A DNA stretch of 48,776 nt from Clostridia bacterium (GCA_017526525.1 JAFXRG010000004.1:1-48776); one strand, 5' to 3'. Shown: positions 24,152 to 32,854, counted from the first letter of the stretch. A program made the numbers and translations. The notes: generated by a model from the sequence alone, not told the origin.

Positions 24152-24442
24152 TTACTCGTCCCCCTTCTCAGCGCATTGTTCTTCCGGCAGCACCAGCGCG
24201 CACACGAGGTATGCAATCACACCGGTCCCCCAGCCGAACACCAGCAGCGCCCAGATCAGGCGGATGACCACCGGATCCATGCCCAGCCATTCCGCGATGC
24301 CGCCGCACACGCCGGCCAGTTTCCGGTCCCGCGTGCTTTTATGAATGCGTCCCTTCAGGGTTCCCTTCTGGTTTCCCGCGAGATATTGCCAGATCAGATA
24401 CCCGATCGCGAGTCCCGCCACAATGCTCATTGCTGTCTTCAT
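24152..24442 (-). CDS. pspC: PspC-domain membrane protein
   Basis: The 96-residue protein has an N-terminal membrane helix (AMSIVAGLAIGYLIWQYLAG). A PspC domain follows (about 38-88: RKLAGVCGGIAEWLGMDPVV, IRLIWALLVFGWG, VIAYLVCALVLPEE). PspC proteins take part in envelope-stress sensing; stand-alone versions in Firmicutes have poorly defined roles. The extra N-terminal helix is not in the minimal domain. The ribosome site AGGAGG precedes the ATG. It heads the pair with the 107-residue membrane protein. Confidence 0.85.
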   Translation of the reverse strand: MKTAMSIVAGLAIGYLIWQYLAGNQKGTLKGRIHKSTRDRKLAGVCGGIAEWLGMDPVVIRLIWALLVFGWGTGVIAYLVCALVLPEEQCAEKGDE

Positions 24443-24548
24443 CGTTGAATCCTCCTGAAAATTTGATGCGGTGCGGCCGCGAGTTCATCCGGTTCTTTGC
24501 CGCACTCATCATTTAGACGGAGGAAGCGGGAATTCGTTACAAAACTTT

Positions 24549-25067
24549 TTAAAAATTTTTTTCGAAGCTTTTTTCCATCTCCAGCAGCGCCTGTTTCCGG
24601 TCCGTTCCGCCCGCGTAACCGGTCAGGCTTCCGTCCTTCCCGATCACCCGGTGGCAGGGAATGATCAGGGCCACCGGATTGCGTCCCACCGCGCCCCCGA
24701 CGGCCTGGGCGGACATCCGTTGTTTGTGCATCTGTTTTGCGATGCGCTCCGCAATCTCCCCGTAAGTAGTCGTCCTGCCGCAGGGAACGGTCAGCAGGAT
24801 TTCCCATACCGCCATCTGGAAATCCGAACCGTGCAGGCGCACCGCCGGCGTAAAGCCCGGATCCTTTCCGCTGAAATACAGGTCCAGCCACCGCACGGCC
24901 TCCGCCAGCACGGGCGGCGTTGCCTCCCGGTCCGGCCGGGTGTCGGTTTCCGGGGATTCCGGCTCCATAAACCGAAGGCCTGTCAGCCCCTCCCCGTCGC
25001 TTTCCAGCAGGATCCGGCCCAGCGGAGAATCATAAACCTGCAGGAATTTACCGGAATTCACTTTCAT
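24549..25067 (-). CDS. ogt: Methylated-DNA-protein-cysteine methyltransferase
   Basis: The 172-residue protein has the O6-alkylguanine-DNA alkyltransferase signature with acceptor Cys138 in IPCHRVIG. It also has the helix-turn-helix VPCGRTTTYGEIAERIAK (94-111) and the asparagine hinge VGRNP. It repairs O6-methylguanine by irreversible transfer to its own Cys. The N-terminal 70 residues form the small Ogt-type domain without Ada zinc ligands. GGAGGAGGC lies directly before the ATG. It is 12 bases after the rubredoxin-fusion gene on the same strand. Confidence 0.93.
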   Translation of the reverse strand: MKVNSGKFLQVYDSPLGRILLESDGEGLTGLRFMEPESPETDTRPDREATPPVLAEAVRWLDLYFSGKDPGFTPAVRLHGSDFQMAVWEILLTVPCGRTTTYGEIAERIAKQMHKQRMSAQAVGGAVGRNPVALIIPCHRVIGKDGSLTGYAGGTDRKQALLEMEKSFEKNF

Positions 25068-25079
25068 GCCTCCTCCGGG

Positions 25080-25697
25080 TTACACCTTTTCAAAATCGGA
25101 GGCGGGATGCTTGCAAATCGGACAGATAAAGTCTTCCGGCAGCTCCTCACCCACATATTCATAGCCGCAGATCCTGCAGCGCCAGATGGTTTTGCCTTCC
25201 GGCGTTTTTCCCACCGCTTCCGGCTTCGGCTTGATCTGGTCCTGGTAATAGCTGTAGGTGGCGGAAGGCACGTCGCTGAGAACCTCCATGTCCGTCACGG
25301 AGGCAATAAACAGCATATGGCTGCCCAGGTCAATGCTCTGCTCCACTTTGGCCGAAATCCAGGCATTGGTGCCCTCCGTCACGATCAGGGTTCCGTTTTC
25401 CGCCCGCTGCGTTGCGCCGTAGCCCTCAAACTTGTTCACGTCCCGGCCGCTCTGGAACCCGAAACGTTTGAACAGGTCAAAGGTGGCGTTCTGGGCAATG
25501 ACGGACGCGGTGAAGCATCCGCTCTCCAGGATCATTCCGCAGGTATAATTGTTCTTGTTGACTGCAACGGAAATCCGGTTGGGTTCGGAGGTGACCTGCG
25601 CCACCGTGTTGGTGATGCATCCGTTGTCTTTTTCCCCGGTCCGGGCAGTGAGGACAAACAGTCCGTAGGAGATTGCGTACATGGCTTTCTTGTTCAT
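25080..25697 (-). CDS. hrb: High-molecular-weight rubredoxin (flavoredoxin-rubredoxin)
   Basis: The 205-residue protein fuses an FMN-binding flavin-reductase domain (1-150, SYGLFVLTAR, NKNNYTCGMI, ASVIAQNATFDLFKRFGFQSG) to a C-terminal rubredoxin. Its iron ligands are Cys174 and Cys177 (WRCRICGY) and Cys192 and Cys195 (FICPICKHP). In Moorella-type anaerobes the homologous Hrb passes electrons from NADH to a flavodiiron protein that removes oxygen or nitric oxide. No flavodiiron gene is in the window, so its partner lies elsewhere. Confidence 0.92.
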   Translation of the reverse strand: MNKKAMYAISYGLFVLTARTGEKDNGCITNTVAQVTSEPNRISVAVNKNNYTCGMILESGCFTASVIAQNATFDLFKRFGFQSGRDVNKFEGYGATQRAENGTLIVTEGTNAWISAKVEQSIDLGSHMLFIASVTDMEVLSDVPSATYSYYQDQIKPKPEAVGKTPEGKTIWRCRICGYEYVGEELPEDFICPICKHPASDFEKV

Positions 25698-25742
25698 AAA
25701 GGCCCCTTTCCCCGCCTCAGGCGGATTCGCATCGTCTGTTTT

Positions 25743-26096
25743 TCATGCTCCGGGATTCCGGTCTCCCGGTTCGTCCATTCCCTCAGTCCCTTCCCCTTCA
25801 ATGGTCTCCAGCAGGAAGCTCACCGGCCGGAATCCGTCGTTGCAGGAAATCATCGCGGATTTCGGATTCTTCATCCAGCCGTCGTAGAAATTCTCCCCGC
25901 CGTGGGCCAGGGTCATCACAAAGGGGGATACCGTTTCCCATGCGCTTTCGCAAAAGCCTTCCGGCCGCTCCCATCCGTTGCAGACAAAGGTCTGTCCCAT
26001 CTGCATTCCGCAGGCATGGTCGATGGGATTTTCGTAAAGCGCAATCAGGTCGTCGTATCGGGCCATCTTTTTCACGGTAATCCGGACTTTTTTCAT
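25743..26096 (-). CDS. TIGR04076 family protein
   Basis: The 117-residue protein matches the TIGR04076 pattern: start KVRITVKKMARYDDLIALY, central GQTFVCNGWERPEGFC, then AWETVSPFVMTLAHGGENFY, and CNDGFRPVSFLLE with conserved Cys residues. The role of the family is unknown; the conserved Cys and small size suggest metal or redox function. The last fifteen residues are hydrophilic and variable. It lies 45 bases upstream of hrb on the same strand, so a redox-linked operon with hrb and ogt is plausible. Confidence 0.8.
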   Translation of the reverse strand: MKKVRITVKKMARYDDLIALYENPIDHACGMQMGQTFVCNGWERPEGFCESAWETVSPFVMTLAHGGENFYDGWMKNPKSAMISCNDGFRPVSFLLETIEGEGTEGMDEPGDRNPGA

Positions 26097-26249
26097 GATT
26101 CAGCACCTGTTCTGTTTTTTTGATTATCTTACCATGGATCCGCGCATATTTCCAGTCGGAATCGGAATCCCCTGCAATCTTCCCGAATCCCTTGCAATCT
26201 CACGCCGGATCGGGGATAATAGGTTCTGACCGGTGCTCCGGTCATCCCG

Positions 26250-27006
26250 ATGAACCGGCCCGGACGGATGGATCCCGTGTCCGGCAGGGCCGCCGGAGCT
26301 GTCAAAGACCGATTGGAGGGTATTCCCGTGGAGCCGGTCATTGTCGGCTTCTGCGGCACGGACCATGAACTGATGCTGATGGGCCGTCGGGGGCAGCTGG
26401 GCCCCAAGTTTCCGGCGGGAACGGACCGGCTCATCAACGGCCATGAGGGCGTGGTGTGGGTGCAGTCCCTGAACCGGTTCGCCATCGTGCTGATCCGGGG
26501 TGTAGACAGCATTGATCCAACCCGCTACGCCGAGGATAAGAGCTATTTTGAATACGGCTGTGACCAGACGGACGGCAGATTGCAGACCAGCGCACTGCAG
26601 GAACTTGCCCGGGAGTATCCTTCGCTGCGCATCGCCATCGGCCACTTTGGCATGGTGACCCGGAAAGACTGGGAGCAGCAGATCCTGCTGGCCCGCCTGC
26701 CGAATGTCTACATCGAATCCGGCGGAATCACCTGGCTGTTCAATGAGAAATATTATCCTTATCCCTCCGCCGTCCGCTCCATCCTGACCGCAAGGGACCT
26801 GTGCGGAATGAACAAACTGATGTGGGGATCGGATTATCCCCGCACCATGACCGCCATCACCTATCGGATGAGCTGGGATTTCATCGAAAAAATCCCCCCT
26901 TCTGACAGACGGGGAGAAAAAGCTGTTTTTCCATGAAAATGCAAAGGAATTCTACCGTTTCGGCGTCCTTCCGGACCTGCCCGTCATTCATCATATGGCG
27001 GAATGA
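26250..27006 (+). pseudogene. Zinc alcohol dehydrogenase / amidohydrolase chimeric remnant
   Basis: One frame joins two unrelated pieces. Up to about 26583 it resembles the N-terminal GroES-like domain of a glucose/alcohol dehydrogenase (VEPVIVGFCGTDHELM with the zinc Cys, LINGHEGVVWV, then YFEYGCDQTDG). After that it is the C-terminal part of an Amidohydro_2-type TIM barrel (ELAREYPSLRIAIGHFGM, then LPNVYIESGG, then LMWGSDYPRTM). At about 26895 an extra C in a run of six shifts the frame; removing it restores LLTDGEKKLFFHENAKEFYR and a stop at 27004. The nucleotide-binding half of the dehydrogenase and the metal-binding half of the amidohydrolase are both missing. Confidence 0.65.
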
Positions 27007-27065
27007 CCCGAAGCCTGGCCTTTCCGGTTTTTCTCACGGATTTTTCACACCCAGCAGGAGACTTC

Positions 27066-27091
27066 CCTCCCGGCCGGTTTCGGCCGGGAGG
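27066..27091 (+). terminator. Intrinsic terminator after the chimeric remnant
   Basis: A perfect 11-bp GC-rich stem (CCTCCCGGCCG / CGGCCGGGAGG) with a GTTT loop is followed by TTCTCATTCTT. It probably served the intact amidohydrolase gene, and it may also act bidirectionally for the convergent phosphatase gene. Confidence 0.7.
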
Positions 27092-27168
27092 TTCTCATTC
27101 TTCCCGTCCCCGCTCACGGGCAAATGGCGCCGGAAACAGGACCGGAGGATCCGGATCCCGTGCCGTTC

Positions 27169-29508
27169 TTATGCCGCGTTATCCAGTGCGTAGGCGGATT
27201 CCATGATGTCGTAGGATGTGTTTGTCCGCTCCAGCAGGGCAAAGAAGTCTGCTTCGGAAATCATGCCGTCCTCGTTGGTTTCCACTCCTTCAAAGCTCAG
27301 GTCATATTTCATGGGCGGATTTTCTTCCGTCAGCATTTCACCGCTGCGGATCTGTTCGGTGCTGCGGTAAACCATACTGGCCTTGTACCACACCTGGCCC
27401 TTTTCATCGCGCCGGCGTTCGAACACCAGCTTGACGCCGATGGGGGCTTTGGTTTCAATGCTTCCCGGAAGCGCATCCAGCTTCGCTCCCAGGGCGGAAA
27501 GGGTTCCGAGTACGGTGCAGTCATGCGCACAGAAGAAGGTCAGCTTGCGCTTTTCATTTTTGAATTCCTTTTCCAGTTCCTGAATCAGCGGATGGGTAAT
27601 GTTGATGGATACCATGGGAGCGCCGTGTTTCAATTCGAGGCAATACGTCATGAATCTTCCGAGCTTTGCCCAGTCTTCCTCTGTCAATTCATGACCGAAT
27701 GCAGCCCTGACGGCATCGGGTTCCTCGTAATACTGCAGAAGCAGGGCGTCCGCCACCTGATAAGCTGCCTTAATGGCTCCGGTGAAATCAGGCTCTGTCC
27801 CCGTCTCCCCGACAACGTAGCCGAATCCATCCTTCAGCAGGTCGCCGTATTTGCCGCTCTTGTATGCTTCGCTTTCCGTCATGTCAACGGTATCCATAAT
27901 CAGTTTGATGGTGTCTCTCGCCTGCCGGGCGATGCCGTCAAAGCCTTCTTCGCCGCCCGTAGCAGCGACTTCTGCTGCGGCATCCGCGGCATAACGATCA
28001 TCTGAGAAATGCAGAACCGGCGCCATGAAATCGTCAGCGCCCTTTTCCTCTTTGGGATACTCTACCTCAATATCAGCCAACGGGAACAGGCCTGCGGCAA
28101 AATATCTTGCCGTAGCCCGGCAGCGCTGCTTGGTGCGGGAACTGAAACGAACCTCGCCTTCTGCCGGAATACTGTTCATCGGAATCAGGCCTTCCCTGTC
28201 CAGCCATTTGCTGAAATACTGGCCCATGCTGGTTTCTTCAACCCCGCCCTTCATGGTCAGTTCGCTGGCTTTGGCGGACCAGTTGATCCAGGAGTGAGGC
28301 GTCAGCTCGTCCGGCACGGAACCATTGGAGGACAGCGGTGCCCGCAGGTTATGGCGGCTCAGGATCACAACCTGTTCAAGGTCGTATTTCGCTTCTTTCC
28401 CGGCCGGGGCGTTCACGGGCTCCGCGAATTCTTCCATCCAGCGGAAAGAGCCTGTTTTTTTCACCTCGTCCCCGTAAATTGTCCGGAAATCATTCTTCAT
28501 GGAGATAACCTGGTAGCCGCTCTCTTCCCACTTTTCCTTCAGCGGCTGAACCTTCTCCGCGCTGCCGTAATCGCGTTCACTGTCGTCGGCAATCAGCATG
28601 AATGCAGCGCTCCGGTATTTGTTGTTGAAGAGCGTATAGTTGTGCATGCTCACGTCGCCGCTGCTGTTGCCGAAGGACAGAACCGGCTGGCGGCCGATTT
28701 CCTTCACAATGGCCTTGACCTTGTTCATCTTCAGGTTTTTGATCAGCATCCTGTCAGTCCGGATGATTTTGTCTTCGCTGGTGAACACATATTTCAGGCC
28801 GTCCTGGCCGTCCTCGTTCGTTGCTTCCACATCCACATCCATGCCGATAATCTGCTCGTATGGAATATCCATCACGCCTTCGATGAAGGTTCGGCAAAGA
28901 TACCGGTCGCTGCCGCTGCAGACGTAAACCTTGAAGCCGTTGTCCTGCAGGTATTCAACTACTTCCACCATGGGTGTATAGAACGAATTCGCGTAGGTCA
29001 TGCCTTCGAATCCGTCCGCTTCCCGGACCAGCTGCTTCGTCACAAAGTCCGCAAACTCCGTCAGTGTCATGCCGGCATAGGCTTTGGCTGCGTGTTCGCC
29101 GTGGAGCACGTCCATTCCGTCCGGGAGGGACTTGTCCGGCGCATGGTCCCGCAGCATGCAGCCGAACTCCAGCATTTCTTCGTCCGGCGTATAGGAAGGA
29201 TCGCAGAAGATCCGCCGCTCCAGCAGATAGTATTCCAGGTAAGTGGGATACAGCTCGGCGCAAAGTGTGCCGTCCATGTCAAATGTCGCAATCCGGTCGG
29301 CCGGCGGAATATAATCCGGCGAGGATTCATCCGTAACCGCTTCCACGTACTCGATCAGCGCTTTGAGCGCGGGAGCATCCGCATTCCAGTCCGCAAAGGG
29401 GGCTTCTGCCTGCTGTTCGGCCGCTGCGGGCACGGAAAGCAGCATCATAAGCGACATCATGATCCCGAGAATAGCAGCCGTCAGTTGTTTCCATAAAGGT
29501 TTTTTCAT
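27169..29508 (-). CDS. Secreted HAD phosphatase fused to histidine-type acid phosphatase
   Basis: The 779-residue exported protein carries a signal peptide (12-30, VPAAAE) and two phosphatase domains. Residues about 65-345 are a HAD-superfamily domain with nucleophile Asp77 in FDMDGT, motif II Ser in VCSGSD (196-201), and motif III/IV LSFGNSSGDVSM (277-288). Residues about 375-770 are a histidine-phosphatase (branch 2) domain with RHNLRAP (His386 nucleophile) and the proton donor pair in CAHDCTVLG near the C-terminus. RHN-x-R is typical of MINPP/acid-phosphatase relatives. The enzyme likely strips phosphate from organic phosphoesters outside the cell; inositol phosphates are one possible substrate. 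I chose the ATG at 29508, which follows AGGAGG. The fusion of two unrelated phosphatase folds is unusual. Confidence 0.8.
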   Translation of the reverse strand: MKKPLWKQLTAAILGIMMSLMMLLSVPAAAEQQAEAPFADWNADAPALKALIEYVEAVTDESSPDYIPPADRIATFDMDGTLCAELYPTYLEYYLLERRIFCDPSYTPDEEMLEFGCMLRDHAPDKSLPDGMDVLHGEHAAKAYAGMTLTEFADFVTKQLVREADGFEGMTYANSFYTPMVEVVEYLQDNGFKVYVCSGSDRYLCRTFIEGVMDIPYEQIIGMDVDVEATNEDGQDGLKYVFTSEDKIIRTDRMLIKNLKMNKVKAIVKEIGRQPVLSFGNSSGDVSMHNYTLFNNKYRSAAFMLIADDSERDYGSAEKVQPLKEKWEESGYQVISMKNDFRTIYGDEVKKTGSFRWMEEFAEPVNAPAGKEAKYDLEQVVILSRHNLRAPLSSNGSVPDELTPHSWINWSAKASELTMKGGVEETSMGQYFSKWLDREGLIPMNSIPAEGEVRFSSRTKQRCRATARYFAAGLFPLADIEVEYPKEEKGADDFMAPVLHFSDDRYAADAAAEVAATGGEEGFDGIARQARDTIKLIMDTVDMTESEAYKSGKYGDLLKDGFGYVVGETGTEPDFTGAIKAAYQVADALLLQYYEEPDAVRAAFGHELTEEDWAKLGRFMTYCLELKHGAPMVSINITHPLIQELEKEFKNEKRKLTFFCAHDCTVLGTLSALGAKLDALPGSIETKAPIGVKLVFERRRDEKGQVWYKASMVYRSTEQIRSGEMLTEENPPMKYDLSFEGVETNEDGMISEADFFALLERTNTSYDIMESAYALDNAA

Positions 29509-29736
29509 TCGATGACCTCCTGTATGTATACTTTTCGTTTGAAGAACGTTACGCAAGTATTATTATCTGATAATTTTATGTCACCGTCAAGGGAAAAATC
29601 GCCGGAAATACGGATTGCCGGATCCGGGAACTTCTTCTGGACTTGTCCATTGTGCTGTAGTAGAATTTACTGACTGAAAAATACTGTTGCCTTCCCCGCC
29701 TGCCTTGCAGGCTCCGGGAAGGAAGGAGGAACCACG

Positions 29737-30960
29737 ATGCCGGAAAACGCATCCGCGCTGATCGCCGCCGACAACCACTGGGCACTGCTTACAGTTCTCT
29801 TTGCCTCCACTTTCCTGGCAATTTTCCTGGAGCAAAAATACAAATGGGCCTCCAAAGCCTCCGGGGCAATCATCACCCTGGCCATTGCCGTTGTCCTGGT
29901 GAATCTGCACGTCATCCCGTCGGAAGCGCCGGTCTTCGACGATTTTGTCTGGGGATACGCCGTGCCCATCGCTATTCCGCTTCTGCTCCTGCAAACCAAC
30001 CTGCGGAGAATTCACCGGGAAGCAGGCCGCTTCCTGGTCATTTTCCTGATCGGCGCCGCCGGAACCGTAGCCGGTTCGGTCCTCGCGACGGTTCTGCTGC
30101 GCGGCACGGTGGAAGGGATCCCCGGGGCCGCCGCAATGATGACGGGTTCCTATATCGGCGGCGGTGTAAACTTCACCGCCCTGGCTGCCGCTTTTAAAGT
30201 GGACGCGACCCTCAAAGCTTCCACCACAGTGGCGGATAACCTGAATATGGCGATCTATTTCCTGGTGCTGATGTCCGCTGCCGGCAGCCTGTGGTTCCGG
30301 AAGCATTACCCTCATCCGCACATTGACGACGTGCTGAAAAACGGAAAGAATGACTCCGTGGAGACCCTGGCCGCGCATTACTGGGCCCCGAAGGAAACCT
30401 CCCTGAAGGACGTGGCCCTGAATATGGCTTACGCGGCGGCTGTCGTGTTCCTTTCCAGGCTGATCGGCGGTTTCTTCAGAAACCTGATCCCTGAGGACAA
30501 CTGGTTCCTGAAAATGCTCAACACGTTCTTTGGCAGCGAGTACGTCTGGATTACCAATCTGTCGCTGCTCTGGTCCACCTGCTTCGAAAAACAGGCTTCC
30601 CGCATGCGCGGCGCCCAGGAACTCGGCACCTGGCTGATCTATCTGTTCTTCTTTGTGATCGGCGTACCCGCTTCCGTCGGGATCCTGATCCGGAACGCCC
30701 CGATCCTGCTGCTCTTCTGTATGATCATCGTTGCGGTCAACATGCTGTTCTGTTTCCTCGGCGGAAAATTGCTGAAATTTGACCTGGAGGAAATCATTCT
30801 TGCCTCCAACGCCAACATCGGCGGACCGACCACCGCCGCCGGTATGGCCATTTCCCAGGGATGGGTAAAACTGATCGGGCCCTGCATGCTGGTCGGTACC
30901 TTCGGCTATGTCATCGGCACTTGGCTGGGCATTCTGGTGGGGTCCATACTCGGTGCGTGA
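29737..30960 (+). CDS. DUF819 family integral membrane protein
   Basis: The 407-residue protein has about ten to eleven hydrophobic helices and DUF819 signatures such as MMTGSYIGGGVNFTALAAAF, VADNLNMAIYFL, and late LASNANIGGPTTAAGMA with the conserved GGP-T-A. The family (YjcL-like) is thought to contain transporters, substrate unknown. AAGGAGG lies six bases before the ATG. It is followed 20 bases later by a D-Ala-D-Ala dipeptidase gene, so uptake or recycling of a cell-wall-derived compound is possible, but this is context only. Confidence 0.85.
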   Translation: MPENASALIAADNHWALLTVLFASTFLAIFLEQKYKWASKASGAIITLAIAVVLVNLHVIPSEAPVFDDFVWGYAVPIAIPLLLLQTNLRRIHREAGRFLVIFLIGAAGTVAGSVLATVLLRGTVEGIPGAAAMMTGSYIGGGVNFTALAAAFKVDATLKASTTVADNLNMAIYFLVLMSAAGSLWFRKHYPHPHIDDVLKNGKNDSVETLAAHYWAPKETSLKDVALNMAYAAAVVFLSRLIGGFFRNLIPEDNWFLKMLNTFFGSEYVWITNLSLLWSTCFEKQASRMRGAQELGTWLIYLFFFVIGVPASVGILIRNAPILLLFCMIIVAVNMLFCFLGGKLLKFDLEEIILASNANIGGPTTAAGMAISQGWVKLIGPCMLVGTFGYVIGTWLGILVGSILGA

Positions 30961-30980
30961 ACGCGGAAAGGATGGTCAGG

Positions 30981-31601
30981 ATGTTTTCGGATGATCTGAG
31001 CGGATTTGTTTCCATCGGCGAAGCCGTTCCGGACGCGATTCTGGAGATTCGCTACTATTCCACCTTCAATTTCATCGGAGACCGGATCGAGGGCTATGAA
31101 CGACCCGTGGCACTGCTCACCCGGGAAGCGGCTTCCCGGCTGAAGGAGGTCAGCAGCGATCTGGCGGAAAAGGGATACCGCCTGAAAATTTTCGATGCCT
31201 ACCGTCCCCAGAAAGCGGTGGATCACTTCATGCGCTGGGCGGAAGACGCTTCCGATATCCGGATGAAGCAGTATTTCTATCCGGATCTCCGGAAAACCGA
31301 CCTGATTCCCGGCGGCTATATTGCCCGGCTTTCCGGCCACAGCCGGGGCAGCACGGTGGATCTGACGCTGTTTGATATGCGTACACAGAAGGAAGTCGAT
31401 ATGGGCGGCCCCTTCGACTTTTTTGGGGAACGGAGTCATCCGGATTATTCCGGCATTCAGGAATCCCAGGTTGCCGGCCGCATGCTTCTCCGCGGCGCGA
31501 TGTTGCGCCGCGGTTTCCGGCCGCTTGCTTCAGAATGGTGGCATTTCACGCTGGAAAACGAGCCGTACCCCGATACGTACTTCACCTTCCCGGTTCGCTG
31601 A
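30981..31601 (+). CDS. VanX/DdpX-type D-alanyl-D-alanine dipeptidase
   Basis: The 206-residue protein has the M15D active site: Arg75 in FDAYRP (transition-state stabiliser), zinc ligands His120 and Asp127 in SGHSRGSTVDLTL, catalytic Glu185 and zinc ligand His188 in SEWWHF. It cleaves D-Ala-D-Ala. No vanH, vanA or vanS/R genes are nearby, so it is more likely involved in murein dipeptide recycling than in glycopeptide resistance. The protein has no signal peptide and should be cytosolic. I start at the ATG at 30981, because AAAGG is nine bases upstream, whereas the ATG at 30972 is too close to it. Confidence 0.88.
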   Translation: MFSDDLSGFVSIGEAVPDAILEIRYYSTFNFIGDRIEGYERPVALLTREAASRLKEVSSDLAEKGYRLKIFDAYRPQKAVDHFMRWAEDASDIRMKQYFYPDLRKTDLIPGGYIARLSGHSRGSTVDLTLFDMRTQKEVDMGGPFDFFGERSHPDYSGIQESQVAGRMLLRGAMLRRGFRPLASEWWHFTLENEPYPDTYFTFPVR

Positions 31602-31603
31602 GC

Positions 31604-31735
31604 ATGCTTCTGCTGGCTTCCCTTTTTGCGCTGAATGTCTGGAAGCCTTCTTTCACCTCGTTGCTCCTGTGGAGCGGAATCCTGACCGGAATCAGCAGCG
31701 TCGTCTGGATCCTGATCCGGGTTCGCCGCCGCTGA
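31604..31735 (+). CDS. Possible small membrane protein (43 aa)
   Basis: An ATG two bases after the dipeptidase stop opens a frame of 43 residues with two hydrophobic stretches (MLLLASLFALNVW, LLLWSGILTGISSVVWILI) and a basic end (RVRRR). No ribosome site is visible, so translation would rely on coupling. It could also be the tail of a deleted membrane protein. Confidence 0.35.
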   Translation: MLLLASLFALNVWKPSFTSLLLWSGILTGISSVVWILIRVRRR

Positions 31736-31799
31736 AGCGGAAAGCAGCCTGGCAGGAGCCGCCTGCGCAGTCCCGTGTTTCCATGTCTGTGCAGCCAGG

Positions 31800-32459
31800 T
31801 CAGGATCCCTGTTTTTTCCGGCCGTACCGCACCGGCTCGGCGGCCGTGCGGCGGAACAGGGAAATCAGCGGTCCCATGAACATGGCGGTAATGATGGTGC
31901 CGGCGCCGATTTTGTCCGCGCCGCCCAGGAACCAGCCTGCTCCCACGCAGAGAAGGTCTGTGGAAATGCGAATATATTTGAAATACTTCTTTTGGGTGCG
32001 TTCGGACAGCGTCAGCGCCACCGCGTCATAGGTGGAAACCCCCAGGTCCCCCGTAAAATAAAATGCGGAGCCGAAGCACATCACCACCACAGCCACCGCC
32101 AGCAGGGCGATGCGCGCAGGAAGGCCGGGTTCGGGAAAAATCTGTTGCATCAGCTGCTCGCTGAAGGTGGCAATATACCCCACCAGGAAAATGTTCATCA
32201 CGGTTCCGAGGCCGATCTTGCCGCGGTTCCAGAAAAAGATCCCCACCAGCATCGCCAGGTTGAGAATCATATAAAACGTACCGTAATCAAGGCCGGCCCG
32301 GGCTTTCACATGGCGGCCGAGGCTCTGGGCCAGCACCTGGAACGGATCCACCCCCATCCCCGAATGGCTGAACATGCCCACCGAAAACGCGCAGACCAGC
32401 ACGCCGAACAAAGTCATCAGAATACGGCGGAGTTCCTCGCCCTGTGTCCATTTTCTCAT
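31800..32459 (-). CDS. YczE/YyaS-like integral membrane protein
   Basis: The 219-residue protein has five to six hydrophobic helices and the pattern of the YitT/YczE family: FGVLVCAFSVGMFSHSGMGV with DPFQVL, GKIGLGTVMNIFLVGY, and LGVSTYDAVAL. The function of the family is not known. I place the start at 32459 (MRKWTQGEELR) because the earlier in-frame residues are charged and unlike the family. It converges with the dipeptidase gene. Confidence 0.75.
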   Translation of the reverse strand: MRKWTQGEELRRILMTLFGVLVCAFSVGMFSHSGMGVDPFQVLAQSLGRHVKARAGLDYGTFYMILNLAMLVGIFFWNRGKIGLGTVMNIFLVGYIATFSEQLMQQIFPEPGLPARIALLAVAVVVMCFGSAFYFTGDLGVSTYDAVALTLSERTQKKYFKYIRISTDLLCVGAGWFLGGADKIGAGTIITAMFMGPLISLFRRTAAEPVRYGRKKQGS

Positions 32460-32780
32460 GCCTGTCTTCTTCCTTCCTTCGGAATGAACCGCCGAAGCGA
32501 TCCGGCTCATGGTACTGCGTAAAATATCTTTTGTCAAAGGTTTTTGAAAAATAAGGCGCTTCCCGAAGCTGTACACCGCCGTCAGAATCTGCTATCATGC
32601 AGTCAGGTACTCCGGCCGGTTCCCCGGCCGGTCCGCATTTTGCCCCGGAAAAGCTGGCGGAAAACGGCATTGAATGCCGCATCGCCGGCGAGTAAAGATT
32701 TGAAATGCCGGACTATAAATTCCGTTAATCCTTTCGTTTTTGGACGCTGCACTCTCCCCGGCAAAAAAGCTCACAGAAAA

Positions 32781-32826
32781 GCTCCCTTCATGAAGGGAAC
32801 TTTTTTTGTCTCTTCATGAAGGGAGC
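32781..32826. repeat. Inverted repeat containing two short palindromes and a T-run
   Basis: GCTCCCTTCATGAAG (32781-32795) and CTTCATGAAGGGAGC (32812-32826) are exact reverse complements. Each is built on CTTCATGAAG. The left copy forms a local stem followed by TTTTTTT, like a plus-strand terminator; pairing of both arms gives a larger alternative stem. In the 395-base gap 32460-32854 nothing else is evident beyond a 32-codon frame at 32597-32695 with no ribosome site. Confidence 0.55.
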
Positions 32827-32854
32827 ACATCACCGAAGGAATAGGAATGCTGTT

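Noticed and set aside
24471-26123. 550-codon plus-strand frame opposite ogt, hrb and the TIGR04076 gene
   Set aside because: Three well-defined minus-strand genes occupy the same span; no motif supports the plus frame.
28009-29496. 495-codon plus-strand frame opposite the HAD/histidine phosphatase
   Set aside because: Antisense of a protein with two full catalytic sets; no ribosome site or motif.
30981-31601. Glycopeptide resistance (van) cluster
   Set aside because: Only a VanX-type dipeptidase is present. There is no ligase, dehydrogenase or two-component pair nearby, so a recycling role is more likely.
32597-32695. 32-codon plus-strand frame ending APEKLAENGIECRIAGE
   Set aside because: The tail looks coding-like, perhaps another gene remnant, but there is no ribosome site and no family could be named.
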